A stretch of 64,000 bases of DNA from contig JACGWO010000005.1 of NCBI GenBank assembly GCA_034509735.1, forward strand, positions 35,432,479 to 35,496,478. Reading direction: 5' to 3'. Under the pieces are notes generated by a model that saw only the letters and a list, made by a program, of their open reading frames with translations, had not been told where the DNA came from and did no database searches. The position numbers and the translations under genes are program-made. Position 1 is the first letter of the stretch. Every line of letters starts with the position of its first letter. This document shows, piece after piece, positions 23,403 to 36,600 of the stretch. This DNA comes from Sesamum alatum (lineage: Eukaryota > Streptophyta > Magnoliopsida > Lamiales > Pedaliaceae).

Positions 23403-24696
23403 TCAATTTGCACTATTCAAATGGGATATTAACGTTTCCAGGTAGGGTTGTAAATAAATGTAAGCTAAAACTGTACATGTTAAGTGCAGTTCTGAAACAA
23501 AACAAACATGTATCCCTTCCCTGCATTGAAGCAGTGGAATTGTAAATGTCTTAACTATTATATGAGTTGGGGTACATACAAATGGTGTCCAGCCATCCAG
23601 GCCATGTTTGCACTCCAATATAGATGTTATACTCAAATATGGCCTACCATCCCACAGTTACTATGGACGGAGAATGTAAGAACGGGGGCAGGGTAAAGGT
23701 TTCCCAGGCTCACTGTGATTTTCTCTAGGAAGTGGGATGACCGAGTGTTAAGGTATGGCTGCTGATGAATTGGAATGGAATATGCCATTATACGATCATA
23801 TACGATCTGATTTTTTGTTGTTGAATAAGTTAGATCATGTGTACGTGGATGAAGGCGGTTTGTTTAAACATTAACTCATGCATGAGGCTTTCAATTGCAG
23901 CCTCAAAGATCTGAAATAGTTAATTAGGAGCTGTTCAAGCAAATGTGTTTTCCCATCTTGCTGGACACAATGCGATTGTTGAAATTTTATGGCATCCCAG
24001 TGAGAAAATATAAGATGAAATGAGCTTGGTTGGGATGATTCTTTTTCTTTTCTTAGTATGCAACCGAATATGATATATAAGGGTAAAAATGACAGTTAAT
24101 AGTGTGTAAAAAATGTTAGGTAAGCTAAAAAGAAATGTAGTAACTATAGTTAGTGGTGTATATATATATATCAGAGTGCAGTATGTTTGAAATATATTCT
24201 GAAAGAAATTTTACAAGTTGTATGAAAATGTTAGGCGAGAAGAAAATTTAATGACAATTACAGTTGGTGTAATATATGTATATGTTATAGTTGTGAAATA
24301 TGTACTGAATATATTTTGTTCTGTCACAAGCAATCACACATTTGATTGATTGAAAAATAATCGAAGGATCGAAAAATACTTCACAAGTGGAGATGAAATG
24401 GGATATTTTTGACAAACAAGCACATTAATCTTTTTTTCTTTTGATGTCTCCAGACTAACTAAACTAACATAAAGAGAAGAAAGATCTCTGAGTGTGAGTG
24501 TGTGTGTGTCTAAACAAGTAATGTGAAACAAGCACTGCCATAGTTAAACCACAATATTGTAGATTCCAACTGAATCAAAAGGCTAATAATAACCCCAGTT
24601 TTGTATATAAAATAGTAGTTGCAATCTAAGCGAAGGTTTGCCACTAAAACTTCAATTTCTTGGGGCACTCATTTAGCAACTTTGGGAGGAGGAGAC
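23403..24696. other. Intergenic DNA between two convergent genes
   Basis: It should contain the 3' UTRs of the CAND-like gene (from the left) and DExH14 (from the right). A short TA microsatellite lies near 24160. I see no gene or clear repeat. Confidence 0.4.
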
Positions 24697-27600
24697 TCAA
24701 ACAAGTTTCTCAATAATGTGCTCTTGCTCAAAACCAAGGTAACAGTCCGACACTATAATCAATTTCATTCCCTGAGAACAACCAAAACTTCTCCAGTTAA
24801 CACGAGAAAAGTTAAAAAGAAGACAAAAAAAGAAAATGAAAATGTTCATCGCATGCAATGTGAAGATCTTATCCATTAGGAGGTCGAAAGCAAAAATGAA
24901 GATTGTGGTGTTTATCTTTATTCTGTTGAGAGAAAAAGGTCGAAAGCAAAACTGAAGAAGAAGCTGAATCCGCTCTTACCTGGAAATCATTCACATTTGA
25001 TGGTATATTCATGTGCGTCTGCAAAACGTCCGTGAAAGTGACTCTCTTCAACGCATAGAGTTGGGAGGTGGAAGTATTTCCGAGGACCAACCACCATGCT
25101 TCATCTTTTACCTGTAATAGAACTGTCAGCTTTTGTTGTACTTAATGATCTATGAGACCAGCTGAACATGAGGCTAACCTTAGGAAAACGAGGAGTGAAA
25201 GCTCTCGATGTTTTCTTATGTCTATTTGCCTTTTCCAATCTGATGTTTAGACTAACACCAGGGTTATCACCAGCAGTTCGTTTTTGAACTTTTAATCGTG
25301 CCTGTATACGAGGGAAATGCTGCAATTCCTGTGAACAGGAAAAATAATAGACGTGTAAAAATTAGAATGAGCAAGATAATTGAACAAAGATAAAGCTTAG
25401 AAGCTTGTAACATGGGCCATGTCGATAGTTGATAAATACCATAATAAGTAAATGTCAAACAATCAAGGTTTGAATATTGAAGTAAATGTCAAACAATCAA
25501 GGTTTGAATATTGAACAAAACAATGGCTTATCAGTTTTAATTACGCATAAATAAGTAATTAAAGAATGCACTATTAGTTTTAGTATAAGTAAAATTTTAT
25601 ATGGATTCCACCACTTCGAGTGGCGGATTTTGGTTCAATTTGTTCGGATCGTTTCCAGAAAGTGGCAAATCACTCTCCTCTTTCTTTGTACAGCCGTTTT
25701 TAACATATAGATACAAAGACTGTATCAGAATCAGATTGGCTGGTACTATGAAATTCAAAAAGTTGAAGGCAACTATTACTTAATATCAACATAGAATACA
25801 CCCCATCTACAACTGAATAACTTAGTTCGACTTCTATAGACAAACGGACATCACCTAAGACTCTGAAGTTACAGCAGTTGTACACCCATGACTCTGCGTG
25901 GATCAATTCTTGAGATGGAATCGCAGGATACATTACACAAGACAAGCATTTAAAGAGAATTTGTTTTCATTGTAATCTTGTTATTCACCAGCTACAGCTC
26001 TAAGAGTGCCTAGAAGAAACCTTGAAGCTACACCAAACTTTATCATGCATAAGGGCCGCTACACGGATCGGCTTTTTCCATTGTGTTACACCAATACCCA
26101 CATTTAAAGTTAAGCCATAATAATTCATTCCTTGACCTTTTTCCTTATACCATGTAATTAAAGGTTGATTAGTACCAGTTTCTCTAGGATTATTACTAAC
26201 CCCAGTCAAAAATGTCCATTATGGGTGAATCTAGCGCCTTCATTAATTCCACCCTGTCCCAAATGGCACTCTGGCAATTTGTCATCAATGGATCCCCCTC
26301 TTAGTCTAACATGAGAATAAGTCATATCTCACTCCCTGTGTTCTGTACAAAGGCAAATCTGTTGTCAAGAAAATTGGCTAGTGTTATGTGGTGAAGAAAA
26401 GGCTAAACCTCACTCAAGTCCTTAAGAGATGGAAATGCTTTTTGTAGTGTTATTGACATGTGTAAACAAGGAAAATCGAGTATGCATCACATGTAAAGTG
26501 CTGAACTGGTCGAGTTTACAAAAGCACCATCCTGCATCAGCTGTTGAACAACAGTGCGGTTGCTTCGTAAGAACTTCGATAACTTTTTCTCATCAATATG
26601 ACCTTAATAATTAAGAGAGTTGGCTAGCGCTTGGCCATGGTGGATCATTAGAATATGAAAAACTATATTTACGCACAATAGATAGATATATAGACAGATT
26701 GATAATAGACACAAACTGGATACCCGAGAACCGAAAATTAGTGCAATTTCAAGAGAACCAAAATCTGGAAAGCAATAATGATATCAAACTGACATCAGGT
26801 GTAATGAAGCAGTGTGTGCTCAAATTGCTTTAATGATAGAGAACCACACCTCATGTAACCTTGAGGCAGTGGAACTTCTAGTGAGAGCCTGCAAAGTTGA
26901 GGGAGGAAGATCTAATAACTGCTGGACGTTTAGGATTCCTCTCTGTCTCAATGTAGTAACAAGATCATCAGTCATGGAGGGAAGCATCCTTAAAGGGGAA
27001 TCTCTGTCAAACCACAAACCCTGCAATATAAGAAAACAAAAGTTTTGTCAATGGAAAAAAAGTCTTGTTTGTGTGGGATGGTACTGCTTCAGCACGTTAC
27101 CATTTATTGTGAGAAGAAAAGAAAGAAAATACAAGAAGAAAAAACTAGAAACGCCAATGATCTTTTACTAGCATACACCAAAAGCAGCAACTTAGCAGAT
27201 TCAGCTAAGTCATTTCCAAAACTTTTACAAGTATAAACTAGTGATGCTTATCATGCCAAACAACTATGGTTCTAATAATACTATATAGACTACCTGCATG
27301 ACCATTTGCAAAAGATGCATACAAGTAAGGGTACTGGAGAGCCATCCACTGTTAGCACATAGATCTATCATTGCCTGGATAATTCGAATACTTTGATCAA
27401 GCACTGACTTCAAATCTGTGACATAGTCAGTGATTGGCATTTCAACTCGGGAAAAGTGTGCCTGTATCCCATCAAAATACATGTCAAAAACAGAACCAAT
27501 CTCAGAAGTAATAAAATGTGCATATTAAGAAAGTTAGCCAATCTAATCTGAAATCAAGTAGGATGAGGCAAAACCAAGGATGACACTAACCTGGAGAAGA

Positions 27601-30600
27601 AGATTCGCCTTTACATGAGGATCATCGAGAAGATTCTTGTCCACCATGTAGGGAACCTTATTGGAGAGTTGTGCATTGTAATTTTCCTACAGAGCAAACA
27701 AAATCGAGTGCTTCTGTGACAAATATATAATCCAAGAATTTAAAAGAAAAAGGTCCTCTACAAATATCAATAAAATAGTGTTAGATGGCCCTGTTGGTCA
27801 CTGAAGTCTTAAAAGAGTAGTAACTTGCAGACTAATGGAATGTACACCGGAAATGTTTACCCTCTTTTTCAGGTTAACAAATTCAACAATTGAGAGATTA
27901 AACTCATAAAAGGAAAGCTTAACAATGATAATATCAATAACCAGAGAAGAGAAAGGCAAGGTGCATGAATAAAAATGGTCCAAGACTGTATAATCTTATA
28001 TCTCTATGTTGGAACAACTAGCAGTAATTACAATTAAAATTGTCAATAGAATGTTAGTAAATTATGTGGCTGGTCTTTTGGTGGATTTAACTTCTCTGTT
28101 ACTTTGCAATAAAGTAAAGATGCATAACTAAATCAAACAACAAGAAATAAATGAGTAACATGGACAAGCATTTGAGAAATCCTCACAAATTATAAAATCA
28201 AGGTAAGGTCTCAACATAGCATATAAACATAAAAGCTTCGCAACAAATAAAAAAATGCAGCAAATTAATGAACATTCTTACTCATATTGAAGACCAACTT
28301 GTACACTATTATAGAAAGTCCACTGACTTCTGAAATTCTCAGTTGGATCATTAAATTTAGTAACTTACTTCATTGTGCCGTACAGGAAGCTCATCATACT
28401 CAGAAGCACCAGCTAATACATGGAGGAAAACCTAAAACGGAAAATAATATAAATATATAGAATAAATTGAATATATAAAGGAAATGACTATAGGGATTGA
28501 TTCTTCATGGCAGTTAACTAACTTCAAGTGATGTGTCTGCTTCTATGTTTGAAGCAAACATTGATAAAGTTGTGTATTTTAGGTAATAATGAGATGCTAT
28601 TGAACCCAAAATCATTGGCTCCACCCTGTCTTCATCAATTTTAATGCAGCCACTGTCTTCAAGATCCTCAAATGTGCTCAGCACTAAGCTGTTAGAAAAA
28701 CATAGTAGTCAGAGACAGAATGCTGACAGGCATAACCACGCTTCCGTATATGCATTCAAAATAAATTCATGCCACCTTGATAAGTATGAACTTAGAGTTC
28801 CGGGATCTGTATCCTCTAAGCCATAGTAAGCTGGGTTAACCACCTGTTGAGAAAATAATAGAAGTCTAAATTAATGACGCAACCTCAAGAGCTTTTTTGA
28901 CTAAAAATAACTCCTTTAACAATTATGAACTGGCAACATACACATGCCAGAATGTCTAAAGGGGAAGCTCACTATTAAAGGTAATGATCCAGGATCAATT
29001 TCTCTGCATGTGAAGAAAGGTCATTCTTCTAACAGAGAAAGACATAACTAACTTTTCATTTGGACATGACATGCGCAGGTGTATATGCACATCAGAAGAT
29101 AATAAACGTACACAAATATAAGTTTCAAACAGGCACTTACATATACATTTTACACTTTAGTATGTGCGCAATGTCCCGTGAGTGATATATTTATTTGGCA
29201 CTTCTTAAAAGCCTGATGTAAGTTCCAATCAAAATCAATTCTTAATATGAAACTAATGTCAGTATATACCCTCTTTTTTTCACCACATATAAGTTTGACT
29301 TGAAAGATGGCACCTCTTTGGGATACAGTAAGCACTAGCTATTATCTCATGTTCAATGACGACTCATCAATATACCAATACCTAAAGACAAGAAAAGTTC
29401 GAAGAATGACAAGCAACCAGCAATAGTTCAGGGTATTTCTAAGTATTGATAGTAGACAAGTGAGTGGCTAAAAACCAGTAAGACAGCATAGCTCGAGATA
29501 GGACACTATGTCAGTTCATATGTTAACATATCTAAAAGCATACATACCAATCTACGGAACAAATATGTCCAAGTAAGATAATGCACGGCGTCCTCTTTAT
29601 GAGAAATTGTTCCAGAAACAATCTCAGCATTGATGTGATCGTGCAGCTGTTCTCTCAGACTGCTTTCAACTGGAAATGGTTCGTAGAGAAACTGGGAAAA
29701 GAAAAAGCAAACGATTTATTTCACTTAATGAGAAAGAAGCTGTGTGACATAAATAAAGTAATTCAGTTCTTAATACCTTTTTGTAGAAGCTCTTTTTGGG
29801 TTCATGAACGAGAATAATAGCTTTCCCATGCTGATCATACTGAGGCCGTCCTGCGCGACCCATCATTTGTAAAATATCCGTAATTGGAAAATCAACATAT
29901 CTTTTTGATTTGCCATCGAAATATTCTGTTCCCTGATGGCAAGATACATAACGAGCATTACTTCCACAAAATAGTGAATCTTTTGTAAAACAAGGTTGAA
30001 TATCCTTTCAAAAGTAAGAAAATTGATCATAAAATATGCACCGGACAAAGTAAGCAAATATAAAGACAAATAAGATTTCTCTGACCTACTACTGGGTTAG
30101 GTTAGCAACCTCCCCAGTAGCATTCTAAAAAGGGTCAATGCATGCAAAATTAACAGAGACTTCTAAGCTTTGGTTACAAAAATGTGAAGGGAACAAGGGT
30201 AGATCTTTAACCTAATCTAGACAGCTCCAGCAAGTAACTTTTGTCTTCTCTCACTTTCTCTACTCCAGAAATGAAGACGGCCAGCATAACTAATTATTTT
30301 CAACTATCAACAGATAACACACATTCTGTCAACAGAATCACATCCACCCCAGGGAATTCTTTTTCTCTGAAAATGGGGCATGCATGGGTTCTTCCTCATA
30401 AACCTTATTAAAATTATTGAAAACATGAAAAGATACTAAATTACCATCGAAAGATACTAGACATCCTAAAATCAATAAAACCATAGCCAACCCCAACGAA
30501 AACCTTTTCTCTGAATTCTGAAATATAGTGCATGCATGGAATTCTTCTGCAAAGGCTACTCCAATCTTAAAAATACTGAAATAGAAGAAAAAACTTCACT

Positions 30601-33600
30601 CAAACGCATTGACACCGTCAAAGTAAACTAACTAAATGAATCAACTCCCAAATTAATCAAACGTTTTTAAGTATGCCGCATCAGTACCTGAGGAGCACAT
30701 TGCAGGCTTCTATAAACGTAATTAAGTAAATTAGATAGTTAGGCCAGTCGCGACCAAAGAGTATAACAATGCTAGACCATGAGTGAAGAGATAATTGGAA
30801 GAACCTTTTATACAATATCATGAAGTGACCAATTAAACATGAGTATTACTCCTTCATAGGCTAAGCATATTCAGAATTTCGTCTGACAAATATCACCCTC
30901 TTTTTCATGACAAATTATGTCAATGAGCGGTTCGGAAATGCAAAGCTGAATAATTTGTATGTAGATAGCAAGGAAAACCCAGGAAAGATAAGTATATTTA
31001 GGCAGTTATGAATACGGGAAATAAAATGTTTAGATTTTTTGACAGGGAAGCTTATACTGCAAGAGCGAAAAAATGAAGGAGACAACGCCAATTTTTGTTT
31101 CTATTATTTTCCCCCACAAATAATATCCTAGTGTGGTAAAAAAGTAGATGGTTATCTAATATCCATAAGGTGATATCGTGTAAGATGTCAAATGACACAG
31201 TATTGAAAATGAAAAATATGTTCATAAGAGTTTAAAACTTGGGCTTTTAAGGTGAAAAAGAAAAAAAAAAAGCAGTAATCCGTAACCTGACAATGTCAGT
31301 TTCCAATGTTTATAATGTTATCGGTCTGATCTCAATTCTGTAGTAAGTGTTTCCTAGTGGTCTGAATCCTGTTAAGATGCAGAAAGTTTCTTGCTCTTCT
31401 GAGTTTCTCCTCACAATACTAAGCATTAAATAACTTAAAGAATCATCTGATAATTGACTCCAAAATATCAACACCATCCATCTTGCTCCCACCAATAACC
31501 AGTTGCTGTGGCTAATATGACTAGGAAAAAGACAAGTCACAGTCAATTCCAAGAGATCCGGGATTACCAAGCAGGAATGGTGAGGACATACAATGAGCAT
31601 CTGATAATTTTTTCAATGATTCAGTTACACGTAAAAAGGGACTTATCCCAAAAGTCAAGCAAGGGAAAAACCAATAAGCAGATATGATGAGGATTAGTGA
31701 GAGCAGATAAACAATATCCAAGTGATAGAAAAAATTTTGGTCAGTCATTTATGCAAAGAAGAATGCAGATGCTGCAAGCTGTCAACCATTTTGACTGACC
31801 TTTATAATAACCAAATGAGCTGGAAGATTCACACCCCATGCTAATGTACTGGTGCAAACTAATACCTGAAAGGACATGCAATATCATATCAAAAAAAATT
31901 AAGAAAGATGTTATGTTTTAGAAAGCTATTTTGATCAAGCAACCAGAGTAAGTAAAAGACAATTGCCTGGATCTTGTTATTCGCGAAAAGCTCCTCAACA
32001 AGAGATCTATCCTTATCGTTTAATCCTGCATGGTGCAACCCAATACCAAACTGCAGGGTGTGTCTAAGGTTCTGGTCAGTTACTTGGGAAAGTACCATCT
32101 GAAGTGATTCTTCAGGTATAGAGAGGAATTGTCTTGGGTGCTCATCTGAAGCTGCATACTTCAGTAATAGAAATAAAAAATAAGCTAACGATAAAAGAAG
32201 AATTGATACAAATGGAGCGTGACATTGATTCTGACCTGAATGAGGTCCAATGCAGTGAGCCTTGTCTGGCGACGCGATGAAACAAATATAAGAACAGGTT
32301 TTGTGGGTGAATGGGTACAAATAGCAGCATAAGTGGGTTTGTTCATGCTATTCATTCTTGGGCAGTAGAACTTTCCAGGATATCCCTGATGAGAAAAATT
32401 ACATGAGCATCAGTTCAGAAATAACTCTAGTCATCACAGAGCATTAGATAGCAAATGGGTAATGGTGTCCAAAGTATCAGCCAATTGCAACCACTCAAAA
32501 ACTTATCAGAAGATAGCTATAATCTAACTGTGTTGGAGTTAAAGCTTGCAAATTATCCAGCTTCTCCAAAATGAAACCACTTTTCATTTAATTTTTCTTT
32601 CATCTTTTAATATGTGGGTATATCTGAGATTCTGTCGGTCAACAAAAGTTAACTTGTTAATTCTCACTGAAATTATACAACATATATGTAAGGCTTCATC
32701 ATTGTATCTACTCAAATATAGAGAATAATCAAATTTGAAAATCTGCAGCTATTATGAATAACCCTTTCAGTTCCACATGTACTCCACAAAAGCCATTTTT
32801 CTGATACATTCATACGACAGAAGAGAAGAGCACTCCTCAAGCTCAAAGGATAAAACATACTCATCCTGGGATCGAAGATCCAGTTTTCCTTTATGAATTG
32901 TCCAGAAATAATGTCGCCTTTCCAAGAAACAATTTTTTCTTTTTATTTTCACTATTCCTTCAAGTATACAACATTTCAAGTGAGGCTTCCTGGGGGCTTA
33001 TTTTGTATGCAAAAGTGAAATGATACATCAAAGTACATGCATGTCAATTCTCATCTAAAACTCTGGACGAATACGGGAAATTCAATTCTGGGATGGATGT
33101 ATGATTAAGAAAGGGCTAAATCATGACTGGCAACAAGAAAGTCAACTTCAATGGAGCTTTTAACTAACAACAGTACAGGGTACGTAGACTGAACATGACG
33201 TGACAACTGCATTCTTGCAATGGTGGACTGGATATGTATGTCTTCTTACATGTTCGATACAATATCAATAGTTGGGATGCATATTCTAAGAAGACATGAA
33301 CGCGAAGGAACATTACTTGCCTGGATATGGACTTCAAGAGGAACAGGCCTAACACTAGGCTTGTAATTGAACAAACCATTTTCTTCAACACCCAGCCAAT
33401 CACCCAAATCACTGGAACAACAAAAGAAAAGAGTAACTAAAATGAATGACAATAAAAGAGACCTGCAATAGTTGTTGTGCATAGGTTAGCTACGGCCTTA
33501 TGACCCAATTAGGTATCTACTAGCAGCAAGGGCACAGACAGGAAGGGGTGAATCATTTTTAAAAAAAATTGGACCCGAAGGTCCAAAAAGACTACCTAAA

Positions 33601-36600
33601 TATTACAATAAATATGCATATATGAACTCTTAAATATTAATATATCTATGCATGTAGTTAGCAATGGATTTACGGAGACATCCATGCAAGAAGAAAGAAA
33701 TGTTCATGTCGGTGAGTGTAGGATGTGTACTAGTATGATTTGTAGGCTATCGTGTGGTTGTTTCGGGAAAATAAGAGCCTGAATCTAGAAAAGATGTTTA
33801 ATAAGAGAGAGATAGAAAACCGGATGACATAACACTACAATGGATGATTTTTCAAAATGTTGATGCAATATAGGATACTTGTATTTGAGTGCAATCTTGC
33901 TGGTTCTGATTCTAATTCCTAGTATAAGTTATGTTGTTTCATTTTTTATAAATGCTTATATCTACAACTCATCTCCTATAGAGAATAAACTTGCACATTG
34001 ATTATACCCAAAAGAAAACCGCGGTTATTCTTTTTAGGAACCAAGAGTGATCCCCCGAAATCTTTCCTTTATGTTTTTCCTTGGGCATCACCAAGAGGAG
34101 ATGGATTTTGGTTTGTGACTCATTGTTGGTTGTAGTTATTATCCGGAGAAGCAAGCAAGAAACACTTATTGTTGATTTGTAGCATTCCTGACAAAGCTTG
34201 ATCCTACAATGGGTTGTGCATTTCTGCAGCAAATAGGTAAGCTTGACTCAACTTGTTACATCTCCAACAAAGTTGTCAGGAGTGATATGGCTTGGCCTTC
34301 TCTCTTCACCTAATTACATAATATTTTATGCTTTAAGTGTGAAACCTGGTCTTAAGTTGCATGGGCAATGAAATTTACACCATAGGCAGACCTTGACTAG
34401 CAGATCATGTGCTGATTGGAGAACTGTTTATCTATTTGGAGAAAAATTCTACTCTAGTTAAAGACTCGTCCATTGTGGTATACAACTTCAACAGTGGAAG
34501 GACACTCAAAATTTATATTAAAGTGTATAAAGTCATATAGTGTATATGAAGAGGTCAATGAATAAAAATCCAAATAATCGCTAAATAGACAAAAAATTGG
34601 ACAAGCAACAACTTACTGTGCATTTGCCAAAGCTGTTGAAAGCCCAACAAAGCGAACTGAACGCTCAGTCTGTGATGATATATATCTCATTCGAGATACA
34701 ATAACCTATGAACATAAATATCTATCAAATGTGACTGGATCTATAATATTTCACAAAGTGCTACACTTTACAAATAAGATATATAATGACAAAATGCAAG
34801 TACGTTCTTTAACAAATACACCTTTTATCCAGAATCATGATACTCATATGCAAAATGGTATAAGGATCTTACACTGTCAAAACCAGAACCAAAATTTGCA
34901 AGAAATAGTCACAAGCCAGAAGAGACTGATACACTCTTTCTTTCAGGTGTTAAGAAGCTTGTAATTCAAAATAAATAAATAAATAAATAAAAGCAGATTC
35001 TCACTCAGTTATTTTAAAATATATTTGTTCCAAGCACAAAGTGCTCCATCAGAAGCTTTATCACCTATAATAATGAGAAGACTAAAAGGATTTCATGACA
35101 CGTGCGTGATGAAAATTTTAGTTAATACGGTATCTTTTACTTTCAGAAGAAAAAGAATTACTGGATGTGGGGTTTTCTAAAACATATGACTAACATTATT
35201 GGCATGCTTTACCCAGGAACGGCAACTGTTTGAAACTAAGTACAGCAACCGAACAGTCTAGAGCAAAATATTCTAACCATTGCCAGGTCTGACTCAAAAC
35301 TACCTAAATAACCCTTTGGATGCAACCTCAAAGATCCCTCTACAGCTGGCAAACTAATGGATGTTTAAGAGTTTTAGATGGAAAGGATTTGATTTGCGCT
35401 GTAGAACTATTTTTATTGCTTTTTACTATAACTTTAATCGAGCTGAGCTCAAAAGAATTCAAATATTATGAGAGACTTTGAGTGGAGATAAGAGTGGGAA
35501 GAACTTCTAAGTTGAAGTTCTGTATTCTTCTCCTTTTAGATGACTTAAAGATTGGTTAGCCAAGATGGAATGAGAGAGCATTGGCAGTGGCTGCTTAGTA
35601 TTCTACTGGAATCTGTTTCAGTTGGCACAACGAATCTAAGTAAGCCTGCTGGACAATGGATGGGATGCTTAGATTGTCCCTCAAGTTACAAACATAGCCC
35701 CTGGAAGTTCAAGCAGCAAATCCTACTTGTAATAAATCTACCAGAGAAAATATTCCTTGATGATCTTGTTTTTTTCTACAATTATACTACAGTCAACCAT
35801 TACCTCCCTTTAATCTTATTGAGTTTTCTGGAGCAGCCTTTCTTGGATCCTTAGTTCCGCCTCAAAGATTGGGAAATGAAAATTATGGCATAACTGCATT
35901 TTTATCTTTGTTCTTTCCGTTTTTGTCACGGCTCTGTGATTGGGTAGTCTGTTTTCATCTGTTATGTCTTTGATATCATCATTGTGAGATTTCTGTCCTG
36001 GGGTAACATCATTTTGGTCAGACTTGTTCAGATACGAGAGGAAGTTTAGTTGTGCTTAGTGTAATGGTAGCTTCCGTATTGGGAGTCTAATATTTTACCT
36101 TCTATCCAGATTAACATAATTATTTTGTCATGTGTGCCTATATGTTCTTGAATATCCAATTTTTACCTCGGATATCTTCCTCCATCAACAACAATTTAAA
36201 GTTCTGGTTTCAGTGAGTTGTACTTTAACTTTCCATCATCTGACTTGTATACTCCAAGCTCCTCTGATTTCGGTAACTTTAATTGAAAATCAGCTTCTTT
36301 AGTCAAGTTACATCAACAGACTTTGGTCTTAAAGAAACCAATGCCAATGATAAATGGCCCACAACAAGTAGTTTCTTAAGATTGTATGAGGTGAAGGCAA
36401 AGTAACAGAAAGCCCTTTCCGTTTTTCCCATTTTAAGGATTTTACCATAGTCCAGGAATTTGACGATCTACCAGGATCTTTAGTTACCTAACCTACATGA
36501 GGTTTTTGGGTCTCATAAAAAGTGATGATGCATCTCTAAGTGATTGATGCAGAATTTCATAATACCCTTGGAAATGGAATCATCATAGATTTGTCCTAAT

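Noticed and set aside
36057..36067. Perfect tRNA-type A-box word (TAGTGTAATGG) in a DExH14 intron
   Set aside because: No B-box or cloverleaf pairing follows within 60 bases, so neither a tRNA nor a tRNA-derived SINE is supported.
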